This document shows positions 11,481 through 24,600 of a stretch of 64,000 bases of DNA, one piece after another. How positions within the stretch are numbered: the stretch's first letter is position 1; every line of letters begins with the position of its first letter. Origin of the DNA: Tetracentron sinense (lineage: Eukaryota > Streptophyta > Magnoliopsida > Trochodendrales > Trochodendraceae); the NCBI GenBank assembly GCA_015143295.1, contig JABCRI010001343.1:1054001-1118000 (forward strand), given 5' to 3'. The translations under genes were made by a program, and so were the position numbers. The notes under the pieces are model-generated. The model had not been told where the DNA came from. It was given only the letters and a program-made list of their open reading frames with translations, and made no database searches.

Positions 11481-12164
11481 TCGTTAGTATCAATGGGTGT
11501 ATTACATGGTTTACAACCAATCATACCTGTCTCCTCTAGAAGGTTAAGGACATACTTGCGTTGAGAAATGAAGAGACCCTTTTTCGACCTAACAACCTCA
11601 ATCCTAAGAAAGTATTTCAATTGACTCAAATCTTTGATCTCAAACTCCTCTGCCAACTTGCTCTTCAATAACTTAATCTAATCCATATCATTGCATGTTA
11701 CTACAATATCATCTACATAAACAATTAGAACAATCACCTTTTGATGAGACTGTTTGATAAACAATGTGGTCCGCTTGACTCTGATTGTAACCTGCTTGCA
11801 CCATAGCACTATGAAACCGCTCAAATCAGGCCCAAGGAGGATGCTTTAGTCCATACTCCATACAGTCAGCTTGCACACCTTTCGTTTACTTGATGGACAA
11901 ATAAAACTAGGAGGTACCAAGTACACCTCTTCCTCCAAGTCACCATACAAAAAAGTATTCTTCACATCAAGTTGGTACAAAGGCCAATCTTGGCTGATTG
12001 TAAGTGACAGGAGAACTCTCATTGAGTTCATTTTAGCAACTTGAGCGAATGTCTCCTGATAGTCAATCCCATATGTCTAAGTATAACCCTTTGTAACTAG
12101 ACAAGCTTTATATCTTTCAACTGTTCCATCTGAGCGGTGCTTCACTATGAACACCCATCGACAT

Positions 12165-14174
12165 TGTCGCGCCCCAAAATCCCTTCTTGGTCAAATGAGA
12201 CTTTGGTCCTGTGACACTCATATACATGAATTATCTTAACAATATACAAGGCATACCAAAAGGAGAGTGAAAATTTTCTCCTTAATAACAATAATAAAGT
12301 CTTCAATATTTAAATAACTCATCAATCATAACTGTTAACCAACTTAAACATGATAATCCTGATCATCCATCATGATCTCAAATCTTAAAATTTAAACCTA
12401 AGCAACATCAATTTAAAAATCTTATTACAACCCTTAATCAAATAAAATAACTACTGAATCGATAATATGGATAATGATCCAAGTTGATCTCTCCCTCCCG
12501 ATAATCACCTTCGGGTTCCTTAAAGTATTCTTCTTCAATCCAAGGTTCTGCAACCTACTTCGAACCTAAACGGCTAAACTTGCCGACATCAAAAGTTCGA
12601 CTGAGCAACGAAACACTCAGTTGATATAAAGTCTAGCTAACAATATATAATATCGTGCATTCTTAGTCAGCTTTATCATACATAACATGATAACATACTT
12701 TATATTATCGGAGTTTGGAAAACATGAAAGCATATCATATCATCACCAATGTCATATACAAAATTATGACTTGTGCGGACTTGTGAGATTTATGCATGCA
12801 CACTTATTCATGTGCTTGTCAATTCTTACCAGATTATTGTCAGTTCTTACCAGATTCTTTCTAGATGCATGAATATCTTACCATATGCATGAACTCGTGC
12901 AGACTTACCAAATGCATGTATTTGTGCAGACTTGCTAACTTACCATGCCGTGAACTTGTGCTTGAGTATCATGATTAACTTTCGTGAACTTGTGCTTGAG
13001 TGTCATGGACTCATGATTAACTTTCATTTAGGTTATCCCTTAGATTCCGATCTCTCACCATTAAAACCCCACGGTCCCCACCATAGCGTCCCATACCACC
13101 ATGGTGAGGAACCTAGGCCTTAAAATCATCCTCTTAAGTATTTGCCTATCCAAAATTCAACCACTATACATGCATAGATACTTATACTTATCATGTGGAG
13201 ATCATACCATAATACTTTATCATTCATGGATGACATTTACAATCATAATCATGCTTAACACAAGCTGTAAGACCCATTACTTCGCACAACACATAATGAT
13301 CACAGCCCGGTTTACATCCCTTCCTCTATATTCAATCATACAACCCCGGAATACATTCCTTCCTCCATATTCAATCATGAAACCATTAATATCCTAATCA
13401 TAATTCTTACTTGTTCTTACCCATCTCCATTCATTATTCCATTCCAAATCTTGAAATCATACCTTTCATCATCATGCAAAATCATACATATTTAATTCAT
13501 GCTTATCAAAACTTAGCACATGCTTAATCAATACTTATCATAATTTTAATGTATCATTAACAAGACAGTATATCGAATCTTTCAAGATTGCTTCCCTATG
13601 ATCGATTGCTTTCGAATGCTCTTGGATCTTGATCTCCAAGCTTGGCTTCTTCTCCAGGCAAAACCCTTTGCAAAACCTTAGGTTTAACTCTCTCTGGGAT
13701 TTCTAAAGCTCTTATAATGTTTTGAAACCCTAAAACCACGAGTAGAGGGTCTATTTATAGACTTAGTCTTAACCCTTTTAGAATTCTCGGGAAAAAAATC
13801 CACAATTAGCAAGTTTATGGGCAAATTTCCCACCAGGCGGTCTACTGGTGGGTCTGGGCGGTCGACCGGTTGTTGGGCGGTTAACCGGTGGACTTGGGCG
13901 GTCGACCGGTGGTTGATCCCTTCTCTACCCAAAAACCCCATACAAAAAATCCGCTTTAGTGCGTGCACCGATCGACCAATGGGATGGGCAGTCGATCAGC
14001 CCCCCCTGTTTTTTTGCCTATTTTCTATTTTTCTTCACTTGTTTCTCCAATTAAATCAACTAATCATGCCAGATTACATTTATAATCATGGAAAATAAAG
14101 TGTTTAATGGCATAATTACCAAGGTTGTCACATAATTTTACGAATTTTGATAAATAAAAGTTCGGGGCTCTATA
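12165..14174. mobile_element. Solo LTR candidate (Ty3/gypsy-like), about 2.0 kb
   Basis: This segment splits the copia motif VGC-RWVF exactly. Removing it and one copy of the flanking GACA restores the codons. It begins TGTCGCGCCCC and ends GGGGCTCTATA, giving the near-inverted ends of Tekay/Del-type gypsy LTRs (TGTC-CGCCCC versus GGGG). Flanks are GACAT (12160-12164) and GACAC (14175-14179), a 4-of-5 target duplication. Inside are a roughly 39-bp imperfect duplication near 12945-13025 (GTGAACTTGTGCTTGAGT) and a cluster of CGGTCGACCGGT palindromes at 13840-13915. There is no coding region. An LTR is likelier than a MITE given the length and ends. Confidence 0.7.
13840..13990. repeat. GGGCGGTCGACCGGT motif cluster
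   Basis: GGGCGGT followed by (C/T)(G/A)ACCGGT or similar occurs four times in 75 bp, with a weaker copy (CAGTCGATCAGCC) near 13990. The core CGGTCGACCG is self-complementary. Its GC content is far above that of the surroundings. It lies inside the solo LTR candidate. Confidence 0.75.
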
Positions 14175-14998
14175 GACACCCAACAAACTTCTTCTCTCTT
14201 GGTAAGTTGACCATATCTTAGGTACTATTCTTCTCAAGAACAAACATCTCTACTTTTATAACTTTTCTCCATATTGGTTAGAAAAGTGCATTTGCTACAT
14301 TGCGAGCGACAGACACATAAAACAGAGTTAATGCAAATGCACGATATGAAGGGGACAAGTCATGATAGGAAACAAAATTAACAATGCGATGTCGAATACT
14401 AGACCTATTACCTTTTTAAAGGGCAATAGGTAACTTAGGATCAATATCATCAAAATTAGAGGGAAGGATATTACGTGTATTCGAGGAGGATTCTTGGTAG
14501 GGCTCATGAGTATCTTTCGTCCTTCTAGTATACATTTGCAATTCTTTCTCCTTCACTACAGGAATTTTAAGCTCCCACTGTTGTTCACTACCACCCTATA
14601 TTCTGAGACAACTGTCAAACATGAATGAAGGAACATGCATAGGAGGAAAAGGAAAAGACATCTCCACTCGCAATCTCCCCCTAAAGAGAAGTCTTCCTGT
14701 CAGAGAAATACAAAGTAGACTAAAAAAAAGTAACGTCCCTAGAAACAAATGACTTACGAGAAGGGGATGATGACATTTGTACCCATCTGTGCAGGTGCAT
14801 AACTAAGAAAGATGCACCTAAGAGATTTAGGATCGATTTTAGTCTTGTCAAAACGAGTAATATGAGTAAAACAAGTACAACCAAAAACATGAGGAGCTAG
14901 AAGAAACAAAGAAGCAGAAGGAGACAACAAGGTGACAGGAGATTGAAAATTCAAAATGTTGAAGGTGTACGATTAATTAAGAATACAACAGTCAGCAC

Positions 14999-16391
14999 CA
15001 AGGTATTAAACTTTGGCTTGGGTATAAACTTCGGTCGCTAAAGAAGTTGACTCAATTCGAGGAAGTTTAAGGAAGTGCGAGGAAGTTATGTAAAAATTAA
15101 AGAAGTCTAGGAAACTTTAAGGAAACATTGGAATTTTAAGATGAAACTTTAAATATTCAATATTTAAGCATAAATACACATCTAGAATTCATTATATTAC
15201 TGGATGCAAGTATATAGAGTATCAAATGTGAGAATCATACTAAGTGACATAGAGCTATCTGCTTGTCTGTGCTGTAATTAAAGAAGTTATTTAAGAAAGG
15301 AGATCGAATCACAACCAATTGTGTTTCACAATATAACTTTAGAGAATGTTCAATCGTATCCACAGGCCAACACGTGTCCATTTTAACCCCTATTAACCGT
15401 CGTTAAGATTCATTAGTCCTTGGGGTTCAACAATATAACTTCGGTTTTTGTAAAAAAATACTATAAAAATATTGAACTTTGGTTAAGAATTATAATCCCT
15501 TGTGGTTAATATTTTTATAATTTTTTATTGCAAATACCAATGTTATATTATTGAACCCCAAGGGTTAGTAAATCTTAACCACGGTTAATAGGTACATGTG
15601 TTGGCCTGTGGGTGTGATTGAACTCTCCTTGAGTTCAATCACAATTGATGGTTTAGCTCACGGCTTACCCTATGTTGGGTGCTCAAGAAACAAAAGAAGA
15701 TGGGAGTGGTAATATCATTACCCATATCCTTTTAACACTTAAGTTAAAAGGTTAAAATCTAAAACCTTTCTTCTCATTCACGAAATGGAAATGGGAGAGG
15801 GAGAACAAGAGAAGTAGAACAAACCTAGGATTTGGCTCTCTACGATTGGCGATAGCGGTGGAGACGGCAACGACGATGGCTGGTGATGGAAAACTCGACT
15901 TTTATTCCTCCAGGTCAGTACCCTAAGGCCTAAACCTTCCTCCTCAAATTCCTCTGCCGAACGTTGTTCACTCTCTCTCTCTCTCTTTTCACTTCTCACA
16001 TGAGATTCTTGAATTTTATGTCATTCTTGTCTCAAATCTAAATTGGATTCTTTTGCATGTGTAGCCTATAGGTTTGATTCTTTTTCTTTTGGTTAGTGGG
16101 GACTGAAGTCCATGCGAATCTTTTTGTTAGTGGGATTGATTTCAGTCTAACTCAAACAATCTGTAAATTTACATTTTTTTTTACTTTTCTGTAGACTTCG
16201 GTGGACTTCCACCAAAGTTAAGTAATTTTACACATAAAATTTTCGGTTTCAACCGAAGTGTACCAAAGTTGACCGAATTAAATCACGAATTCTAGTATTT
16301 TTAAAATACAAGTTAATTTTACTTCGGTCACCAACGAAGTCGACTCAATTTGGCCGAAGTTGACCAAATTGAGTCGATTTTTAATACCTTG
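14999..16391. mobile_element. Non-autonomous hAT-like element, 1393 bp
   Basis: It starts CAAGGTATTAAA and ends TTTAATACCTTG, a perfect 12-bp terminal inverted repeat, with an exact 8-bp target duplication GTCAGCAC at 14991-14998 and 16392-16399. An 8-bp duplication and a CA-starting TIR fit the hAT superfamily. It interrupts the integrase of the minus-strand copia. Subterminal regions repeat CTTCGGTC/GACCGAAG and GACTCAATT motifs, as hAT ends often do. No transposase is present. A second, smaller inverted-repeat element lies inside at about 15305-15652. Confidence 0.9.
15305..15652. mobile_element. MITE nested in the hAT-like element
   Basis: Long imperfect inverted repeat. The left arm holds TTCAATCGTATCCACAGGCC and AACACGTGTCC, the right arm ACATGTGTTGGCCTGTGGG and TGTGATTGAAC. 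TTAAGATT and TTGGGGTTCAA also mirror each other around an AT-rich centre. The same terminal sequence (CAATCG, CCCGTGGGTTAACACGTGTCC in reverse) recurs twice at 49349-49560, so this is a family. No target duplication was identified. Confidence 0.75.
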
Positions 16392-17394
16392 GTCAGCACA
16401 ACATGAGACATATATTCAAAGAATGTAGCCAAACTACCCGACATATATTCCCCTTCATTATCAGAACAAAACATTTTAATGTGAGCAATATATTGAGTGA
16501 GAATCATGTGATGGAACGATGGAAGAACAATGCAAACCTCATATTTAGATTTCAATATATAAACCCACGTAGCACGAGAGAAATCATCAACAAATATAAC
16601 AAAATAGCGAAAACCACAGTAAGAAGTAATGGGGGATAGTCCCCATACATCAAAGTGTACAATGGAAAAAGAAGTATCACATTTATTATCACTATAAGGA
16701 TAAGAGGTCTAACAATGATTTGTGAACTCACTGGTTTCGTATTGAAAGGGAAAAAGAATTAGAAAAAGACAACTTTGGAAATAAACGCTTGAGAAGAGAA
16801 AAAGAAGGGTGGATAAGACGCCTGTGCCATTGTAAGTTAGTAACAACTCCTGCCTACTAATATATTGATCACATGAAGTATTTTGGACTGAAGAAGCAAT
16901 GCATGGTAAATGGTATAGCAGATACAATTCCCTTTCCTCATGGCCCATACCAATCGTCATTATTTCCAAGTCCTGAAACACATGGTAAGAGAAAAAAGGT
17001 GACAGTACAATTCAACGATTTTGTGATATGACTAATAAAGAGAAGATTCAAAGTAAAGTTGGGAATATGGAGAACAAATGATAATAACATAGATAGAGTA
17101 ACATATACACCCTCCCTTTGCCCACAATGGATGAAAGAGAGCCATCAACACTTTTGACTGTCTCTACCATAATCAATGAAGTAAGAGGAAAAAGGAGAGA
17201 ATATACCAGGCATATGATCAGATCCTCTTGAATCAATAATTCACTCTTAAATCTTTTTATACGAGAGATACTTATTGGGATTTGCATGGTCGTTCTCTAC
17301 CATGGGATTCTGCTGGTAGTGGGTGTGGCAGCAGGGAGTCCACTACTACACCCTCGCCAGTGCTTTCTTCCGATAGTAAAGGGAATGTATGCAA

Positions 17395-18649
17395 GTTATA
17401 AAAGGCTTTGTGTGGGCTGAAACAAATTATAAGAGCTTGGTTTGAAAGGTTCAATGAAGTAACGAAGAAAATTGGGTACAACGGCAAATCACACTTTGTT
17501 CGTTAAGACTTAAGAGTGGCTATGAAAAGATTACAACTCTGATTGTATACATCAATATGGTTACTAATGAATGATCCTAAAAAGTACAATGTCTAAAGGA
17601 GTATTTGGGAAATGAATTTGAAATAAAAGATCTTGGTCCACCGAAGTATTATCTAGTGATTTAGTAGCTTGATCAGGAAAATAGATATTTCTCTCCTAAA
17701 GAAAATTTGTTGTTGATCTTCTGAAGGAAATAGGAAAACTTGGAGGCAAACCAATAAATACACCTATTGAGCAGAATCTTTGACTCGTTGAGGAAGACGG
17801 GAGTCCACTTATTGATGCTTGGAGGTTTCAGAAATTGATGTGATGCCTAATTTTCCTTTCCCTCGTTCAGATATTGCTTATGCACAGAGTGTGATTAGTC
17901 AGTTCATGCATTCACCGAGGACACCGCTTCTAAAGGTAGTTCACAGAGTTGCCAGGCATCTCAAGTAATCACCCGGTAGAGTTATCTTGTTTGCGGGACA
18001 TGGATATGTGAAGATAGATGCATTTACAGACGCGGATTGTGCTAATTATGTTACTGATCGATGGTCCACCTCTGGTTACTGTACTTTTGTTGGAGATTTA
18101 GAGAGAATCTTGTAGCTTGGAGGAGTAAGATCTGTGGCAGATGGTGCTTGTGAACTACTGTTGCTGAAAGTATTGTTATGTGAATTGGGTTTTCATATCC
18201 AAGACCTATGAGCTTGTATTGTGGCAACAACGCTGCATTGCTGCAATCAGCATTGCCCACATTTCAATTCAAAACATGACCAGCAAAACACGTTGAAGTG
18301 GATCAAAACTTTAGGTCAAGGTAGACATGTATTCCTTTTATGAAGACAGAAAATCAAGTGGCAGACGTCTTAACTAAGGGAGTTAACAAAATCTGTCTTC
18401 ATGAGATCTTAAGCAAGCTGGGCATGACATATGTATTTCATCCAGCTTGAGGGGGAGTGTTGCCGGGGACAAATTAGTCATAATTCTCTTATTTTGTCAG
18501 TGGTAATACCCACTTTACTAGAGGTATTTATGTCCCCCATTATTCAATAAATAAATGTTTCTAGGGATCGTAGAACCACTCTCTATGGATCCCCTCTTCT
18601 TATTCTCTTATTCTATTCTTCTTCTTCATTCAACTCTTCTTATATTTCA
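17395..18649 (+). mobile_element. Ty1/copia element, 3' portion with 3' LTR
   Basis: It resumes the plus-strand copia interrupted at 11480. Reverse transcriptase (ALCGLKQIIRAWFERF near 17405), palm and RNase H relics follow to about 18440 (ADVLTKGVNKICLHEILSKL), with frameshifts. A polypurine tract GAGGGGGAG at about 18449-18457 is followed by an LTR starting TGTTGCCGGGG at 18458 and ending about 18649 in CA, roughly 190 bp. The stretch between the integrase start and the mid reverse transcriptase is missing, so a deletion accompanied the insertion of the minus-strand fragment or preceded it. Confidence 0.8.
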
Positions 18650-18852
18650 TCCCATTCATGGTTTGGTCAGTGAAATCCAAGTATTATTTAGATGTTTGTT
18701 TTAGTTTTTTTTTCCTTGTTCTTTATGACTTCTCAACCATAGTGGATGTTTAATTAGTTCTTACACTGTGTGTTCTCCAATTTTTTCTTAACCAATTTGA
18801 GTTCATGTTAAAGATCATTAACCTTTAGTTCTGTTCTTTTGTTGGCTCACAG

Positions 18853-18961
18853 TCCAGGAAAATTCTTGATGTTCAGTTTGACAAGCTTCCTCTTCATGGC
18901 CTTGGGAAAGATCATTCATCAAATTGGTGGAAAGCACTCGCTAGCCAATTGATTGCTTATG
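18853..18961 (+). CDS. RecQ helicase exon: RQC winged helix
   Basis: Acceptor GGCTCACAG ends at 18852 and donor GTAATA starts at 18962. It starts in phase 0 directly after LRGSR of the previous exon and ends with one base of a glycine codon. The exon encodes KILDVQFDKLPLHGLGKD and NWWKALASQLI. Human WRN has the same spaced pattern (GTGKD, WWKA, QLI) in its RQC winged helix, which inserts into the duplex to separate strands. The exon is only about 200 bp from the 3' LTR of the preceding copia element. All exon bases are open with no sign of decay. Confidence 0.93.
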
Positions 18962-20540
18962 GTAATATTAAGGGAATTGTTCTAGTTGACAATGTAGTTT
19001 CAAACTCTTATAATTAACTCCATAATTGTTTCGAATTTTAAATTGATTGATCTTGTCACTCCTACAATAATTTTTACTTCCAAATTCCAATATAGAGAAT
19101 GCAGTCACTTAATGTTTATGTAAACTTATCAAGTGTATGCTGTTTGTGATAGCATGTGATCGATGACTCTTTATGGAATTAATTATATGGAGATATGTGC
19201 CTAGTTTTGATGTTTGGGCTTGTTATCAAATAATCTATGGTTGCATAAACTTAGGTGACAGATATATATTCGAAAAATGTACTTGTTGCCTTTTGTTTTT
19301 ATGTCACTTCACTATTACCCTAAATCTGTGGGTCAATAAAACTAACATTTATCCTACATTTTTGTATGATAAGTATTGGTAGAAGACAAGGAAAATTCCA
19401 GGGTATTGACCCTGTATCGAGGCGTATTAGAAACTGATACACACGATAAACCACGTTATCGGTCAATTCACACTTTAATACATTACAATTATATAATATC
19501 AACTGAACGATGTGGATATGATAAAAGATTGATTGAAAAGTAATTTTGAAAAATAAATAATCTATTTTCAATAATACTAATCATATAAAATGTGTGATTA
19601 GTTTAGTAGGATTGCAGAGCTATTTAGTGGAAATGGATTACTAGCAACTTGTGCTATGCACGGGTTTAACAAAGTTTTGCAATTATGAATCTATATTGTA
19701 GTTGTATGAAACTGTCCATAATAACAACTATTAAAGCGTCATATATTTTATTCCTGCCAATCAAGAAGTAAATAAGCTAATTGTGACAGTATAAAAAAAA
19801 TGAAAATAAAAATCTTGTTCACTTTAAAATTCATAAACAATAACCAAAATCATTATTTATATCACTGTTATTTGAATCTTTAACAACTTCTAAACTTTTT
19901 TTTTTTTTGGAAGGTCACAACAACTTCTAAACATGCTATAAGTTATCAAAATAATAATAGCTCTCCAATCCTACTTGAATACCAATTCTCAACATAGAAA
20001 CTAAAAGCTTAACACTTACTAATGTATGACATCCTAAAGTTTGTAACATAGAATCCCCATACTATGCGTAATAAGTAACAACTAAAGTAAAATGGCAAAG
20101 CATACAAATATTTAGATGGAAAAAAAAGTATCATGCTTGGGCACAACATAACTAAGTTATTCAGAATTCACTGAAAGTTGCCACGAAGAATGTTGAGGTC
20201 CCATCCACAAAGTTCAGATTCTGGGAGACCGTCGTCTTAGACTTCCAATAACTGTACATAATGTTCATTTGTGAATTATCTACATTGAAGTTCTTTGTAC
20301 ACTCGCCTTCTTTAATGCACATCACTTATCTCGACGAATTCTTCCAAGGAACTGAATCCATTGCCTTGTTGGTTGTCTTGTAGTTTCGTTCCAGTCCTTC
20401 CCCACCATTAAATGTGGTTTTGGGTTCGTGTAGTTTCCGGTCCCTGGAATGCACCAACTCAGGGAAGTCGAAGTCAAACTTTAACAAATTCTGGTGAATT
20501 GGAATGTTAAAATTCTCAATGATGTTCAAGATCTTGGAGA
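18962..20540. other. AT-rich intron sequence
   Basis: Start of the 26.8-kb intron. Short A and T runs are present; I see no coding similarity, terminal repeats or RNA gene in it. The short frame on the minus strand at 20326-20529 resembles no known family. Confidence 0.5.
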
Positions 20541-21628
20541 TATTTTTTTTGATCGGTAAATAGCAGATATATTAATATAGACAAAGAAGACAAACACCGC
20601 GAGGTTCACCAATAGTGAACCAAGAGGGGAAAAGAAAAACAAAAGCAAGGCAAACAATTACATCAAAACACAACTAGGCAAAAGTGTCCCCCCAAGGGTC
20701 GCCATCACCACTCCCTAAGGAGCACCAAGCTGAGACTAGGCGACGAATCCAAGGAATGGTCAAGGATGTTCTGAACTCCCTCCTATTTTTATCCTTCCAC
20801 AAGGACCATGCTATTGCCCCTGGAAAGAAAGGTCAAACAACCTAGGTTGGACCCGGAAATGACACGGGAAGCCAACAAGATAAGAACCTCTAAAAGGATT
20901 TGGGAAAGACCCAAGGGATACCGAGATGAGAAAGGAAATAGGAACAAACCTCTCCCGCCACAGGGCAATGCAACAATAAGTGATCTACAGACTCCTCTTT
21001 GCATAAAATGATTGCTAGTTAGGATTTTATCTAAAATCGTAGTCCACGAGAAAAATTATACCTTAGATGGAACCGATGGGAACTTGACAGCCTAATGAGG
21101 AAAAGGTAGATTAGGCCTAGTTTGCAAGGCTTGCAAAAAGGATGTCACCGAGAACTGTTCCTTGTTGTCTAGGGACCAAACCTGATTGTCCCTAATGAGT
21201 GGACTAGGGGTAACCTGCTGAATTTGGGATAGTATCCTCACCATGTCTAGAACCTCCCAATCAAATAAATCCGGCCTCAGTTTGGGATTCCCAATCGAAG
21301 TCCCAGCTTGCCATTCTAAATACTTGGCAACTGATGTCTCATTGTTTGATGCAATGAGAAAAAAATTGCCATAAACCTGCCTGTGATTGGAATGACCACA
21401 CCAAAGATCGTGTCAAAAGCCGATCTGCTCCCCATTCCCCACCTTTAGGCGGGTGAAGTTGGAAAATTCTTCCCAACCTTGCAACACTACTTTCTGCACC
21501 CCCACACCCATCAGGCCGTGACCACCCTTAGGGCACCACCGATTCTCTAACCCATGCCTAGCCACTATCACTGCTCTCCAATGGCTACCCTCCTCACCAA
21601 AATGCCAGAGGCACTTCCTCAGAATGGC
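20541..21628 (-). mobile_element. L1-type LINE A, 3' part (minus strand)
   Basis: The minus-strand 3' end is TTTACCGATCAAAAAAAA near 20545, the family 3' signature. Further up the minus strand lie the ORF2 C-terminal pieces WSLDNKEQFSVTSFLQAL, LPFPH and VPSKV-FFSWTTILDKILT (the zinc-finger-like zf-RVT tail) and RPDLFDWEVLDMVRILSQI. At about 21625 it reads ILRKCLWHFGEEGSHWRAV, where intact copies have LLGKWVWRFGEERDSLWRAV. The preceding part of the same element is found at 35150-35400, so element B was inserted here. Stops occur throughout. Confidence 0.8.
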
Positions 21629-24600
21629 CTTTTTTTATCGATAAACTAGCAAAATATATTTAAAAAGAGGAAGAAAGTACATTGGCATGAAAGCAAAAGA
21701 AGCAAGAGTTTACAAGCAAATAAACTCAAAAGCCACTGCAACCTCCCTCTCAATGATCAACCCAGAACCTCCCGAAGCCCCTCCCCTTCACATGAGATGA
21801 TGGAGAGTCCTCAAAAACTCGTAAGTTTCTCTCTTTCCATATCATCCAAGATATGACTCCAGGGAGAATTGACCAAAGCACTTCTCGAGCACCCACCACA
21901 CTGACCAAAGACCAACAAGATAAAAAGTTGTGAAAGGAAGAGGGAAAGACCCAATCCACACCCATGCGGGAGAGGAAATAGCCCCAAATACCAAATATAA
22001 TAGGACAATGCAAGAGCAAATGATCTACGGTTTCCTCCTCTTGGATGCACATATAGCAACGATTGGCCATACTCCACCCTCTATGCTGCAACTGATCACA
22101 AGTTAGAATCTTATTCAAAGTTGTATTCCATGGAACAAAAGAGACCTTAGAAGGAATTCCCGGATTCCGCACAATCCGATTAGGGAACGGGCCTGAGGGG
22201 GCCGGTCCAAAAGACTTCAAAAGTGATCTTACTGAGAAACGATCATGGTTGCTTCCAGACCAAACCTTGCAATCCTTATTCTCGATACACGGCCGAACAG
22301 AGTTGATGCGAGCCAAAAGGCTTGACACTCCCTCAAATTCCCAATCATTTAAATCACGTCTCATCCTCGGACACCATACCACCCCCTCCCCTTGCCTCTC
22401 GAAGTAATCCCCTACCAAAGCCTCCCTATTGGAGGCCAACAAAAATAAAAGGTCAAAATTATCCTGAAGACTCGTGGCACCACACCACACATCCTTCTAG
22501 AACATCATCTCTAGTCCTTGCCCTACTCTAAATATGAATTTAGGCACAACTAAACTGGCAGTCACCATGATGCCCTTCCATAAGCCCAAGCTATGGGAGC
22601 CCCTAACCTCTCGCGGGATCCAACACGAAGATTCCCAATACTTGGCCACTATCATAGCTCGCCACAGACTATCCCTTTCCTCCTCAAATCTCCAGATCCA
22701 TTTCCCTAACAAGGCCTTATTGACCTGGACCAGGGACTTGATGTTTAACCCCCCTTCATCCTTAGGACGACAGATTTGCATCTAAGGGACTATATAATAT
22801 TTGAATGATTAATCCTTCGAATGCCAAAGGAACTCCCTCTGAAGTCTCTCGAGGGAAACAACGACTGAGTTAGGGATGGTTAGGGTGGACAAGTAATACG
22901 TCGGGAGACTACTAAGATTGCTTTGGATGAGGGTTAGCTTTCCCCCGTTCGATAGAAAGAGTGATTTCTACCCTGATAGACGTTTCTCACATCTCTAGAT
23001 CACCGACGCCCATACCGACTTGGCTTTGAAACCCGCCCCCAAGGGAATACCCAGGTACACAAAGGGAAGCGATCCCACACGACAACCAAACAACCCGTAA
23101 GCTGATCTAAGTCTAGTACCCCACCCACACTCACGATCTCTGATTTGGCCAAATTCACACGAAGTCCTGACACTGCCTCAAAACATCGGAGTAAGACCTA
23201 AGGTTTAATAGTTGCCTACTAGAAGCATTGCAAAAAAATCAGGGTGTTGTCTGCAAATTGCAAGTGAGATATACGCAGTTGAGCTTGGCCTATCGTGAAG
23301 CCCTCAAAAACTGGACCCTCCGCTCTAAATAACATTCTACTTAAGGTCTCCAATACTATAACGAAAAGGAACGGAGAAAGCGGATCTCCTTGCCTCACCC
23401 CCTAGAGCTAAGGAAAGTAGCCCACCGAGCTACCGTTAAGAATAATGGAAAATGAGACGGAGGAGATGCACATCCGCATCCACTGCCTCCACTTCAAACC
23501 AAAACCCATTATGTGAATGACATAATCTAGGAACCCCAGTTAACATAATCATATGGTTTCTCCATATCAACTTTGTAGAGGATTCCAGGATAGGAGGATC
23601 TAATGCGCTCATCAATACATTCATTGGCTATTAGGATCCCATCTAGTATTTGCCTTTGCCCACAAACGCTCCCTGTTAAGGGGAGATGATAGAGGCGATC
23701 ACCCTCTGAAGGCGAGCTGCCAGAACCTTTGAAAGAATTTTGTAAACGTTACTTACAGGGGTAATTGGACGGAAATCCTTTAGATCGACAGCCCCCTCTC
23801 GTTTAGGAATGAGCACCACAAAAGCATTGTTGATCACTCTATTGAATTGCCTTGTAGAAAAGAACTCCTTCATAACCTGCAAAAGGTCTCTCCCCACTAT
23901 ATCCTAGTAGACCCTATAGAACTCAATGGTGAAACCATCCGTCCCAGGAGCCTTATCCCCAGCTATAAACGGGACCTCCAAAGAAGCACTCTGCTCAAGA
24001 GACAGGCCCTCAAAAAATAGGCCATCCAACCTAGGATGCCAACTTTCCCGCACTCGCTACAACTCCTTATAGTAGAATGTAATGCTCTCCTCAATCTCAT
24101 TTAACCCCTCCTTCCTTACCCCGTCTACCCTCAACCTGGAGAGAAAGTTCCTTTTCCTATTGAAGTTGGCCGTTCCATGAAAGAATTTGGTATTTCTATC
24201 CCCCTTTCTGAGCCACTTAGTTCTAGCCTTTTGTTTCCAACTTATCTCTTCTAGGTTCAGGACATACATGCATTCCATTTTCTTGATTTCCTTAGCACGG
24301 ATTTCAGTAGGTGATAGGTCCCGATTTTCTGCAATAACATCCAACCCGGAGAAGCTCTGCTAGTCTGGTCTGACCTGAATGATTCCAAACCCCTTGTTTC
24401 AAACCTTAAGACGTGCTTTGAGAGCTTTCAGCTTGAGACCGAATCTTGTACTAGGAGGCCACCTCAACCACAAGGTCCTTAAACCCCGCATCCTTAAGCC
24501 ACATGTTCTCAAATCGAAACGAGGAGAGGTCACCTTTGAAACTCTCAGATTCTAACACAATTGGTACGTGATCCGAAATGGGCCTAGGGATGGATGATTG

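Larger units (their letters stand above)
11481..17390 (-). mobile_element. Ty1/copia pol fragment in reverse orientation, itself interrupted twice
   Basis: Reading right to left: protease relic near 17250 (SRGSDHMPGIFS), pre-integrase and integrase at 16980-16400 (VHFDVWGLSP; YFVIFVDDFSRATWVY; MFCSDNEGEYMSG), integrase tail at 14950-14750 (HVFGCTCFTHITRF; SLRCIFLSYAP), then reverse transcriptase at 14180 and 12160-11470 (WVFIVKHRSDGTVERYKA, LYQLDVKNTFLYGDLEEEVY, QLKYFLRIEVVRSKKGLFIS). It is a different copia lineage from the plus-strand element that surrounds it. It lacks LTRs at both visible ends, so it is a fragment. Two later insertions split it, at 12165-14174 and 14999-16391. Frameshifts and stops make it non-functional. 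Confidence 0.85.
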
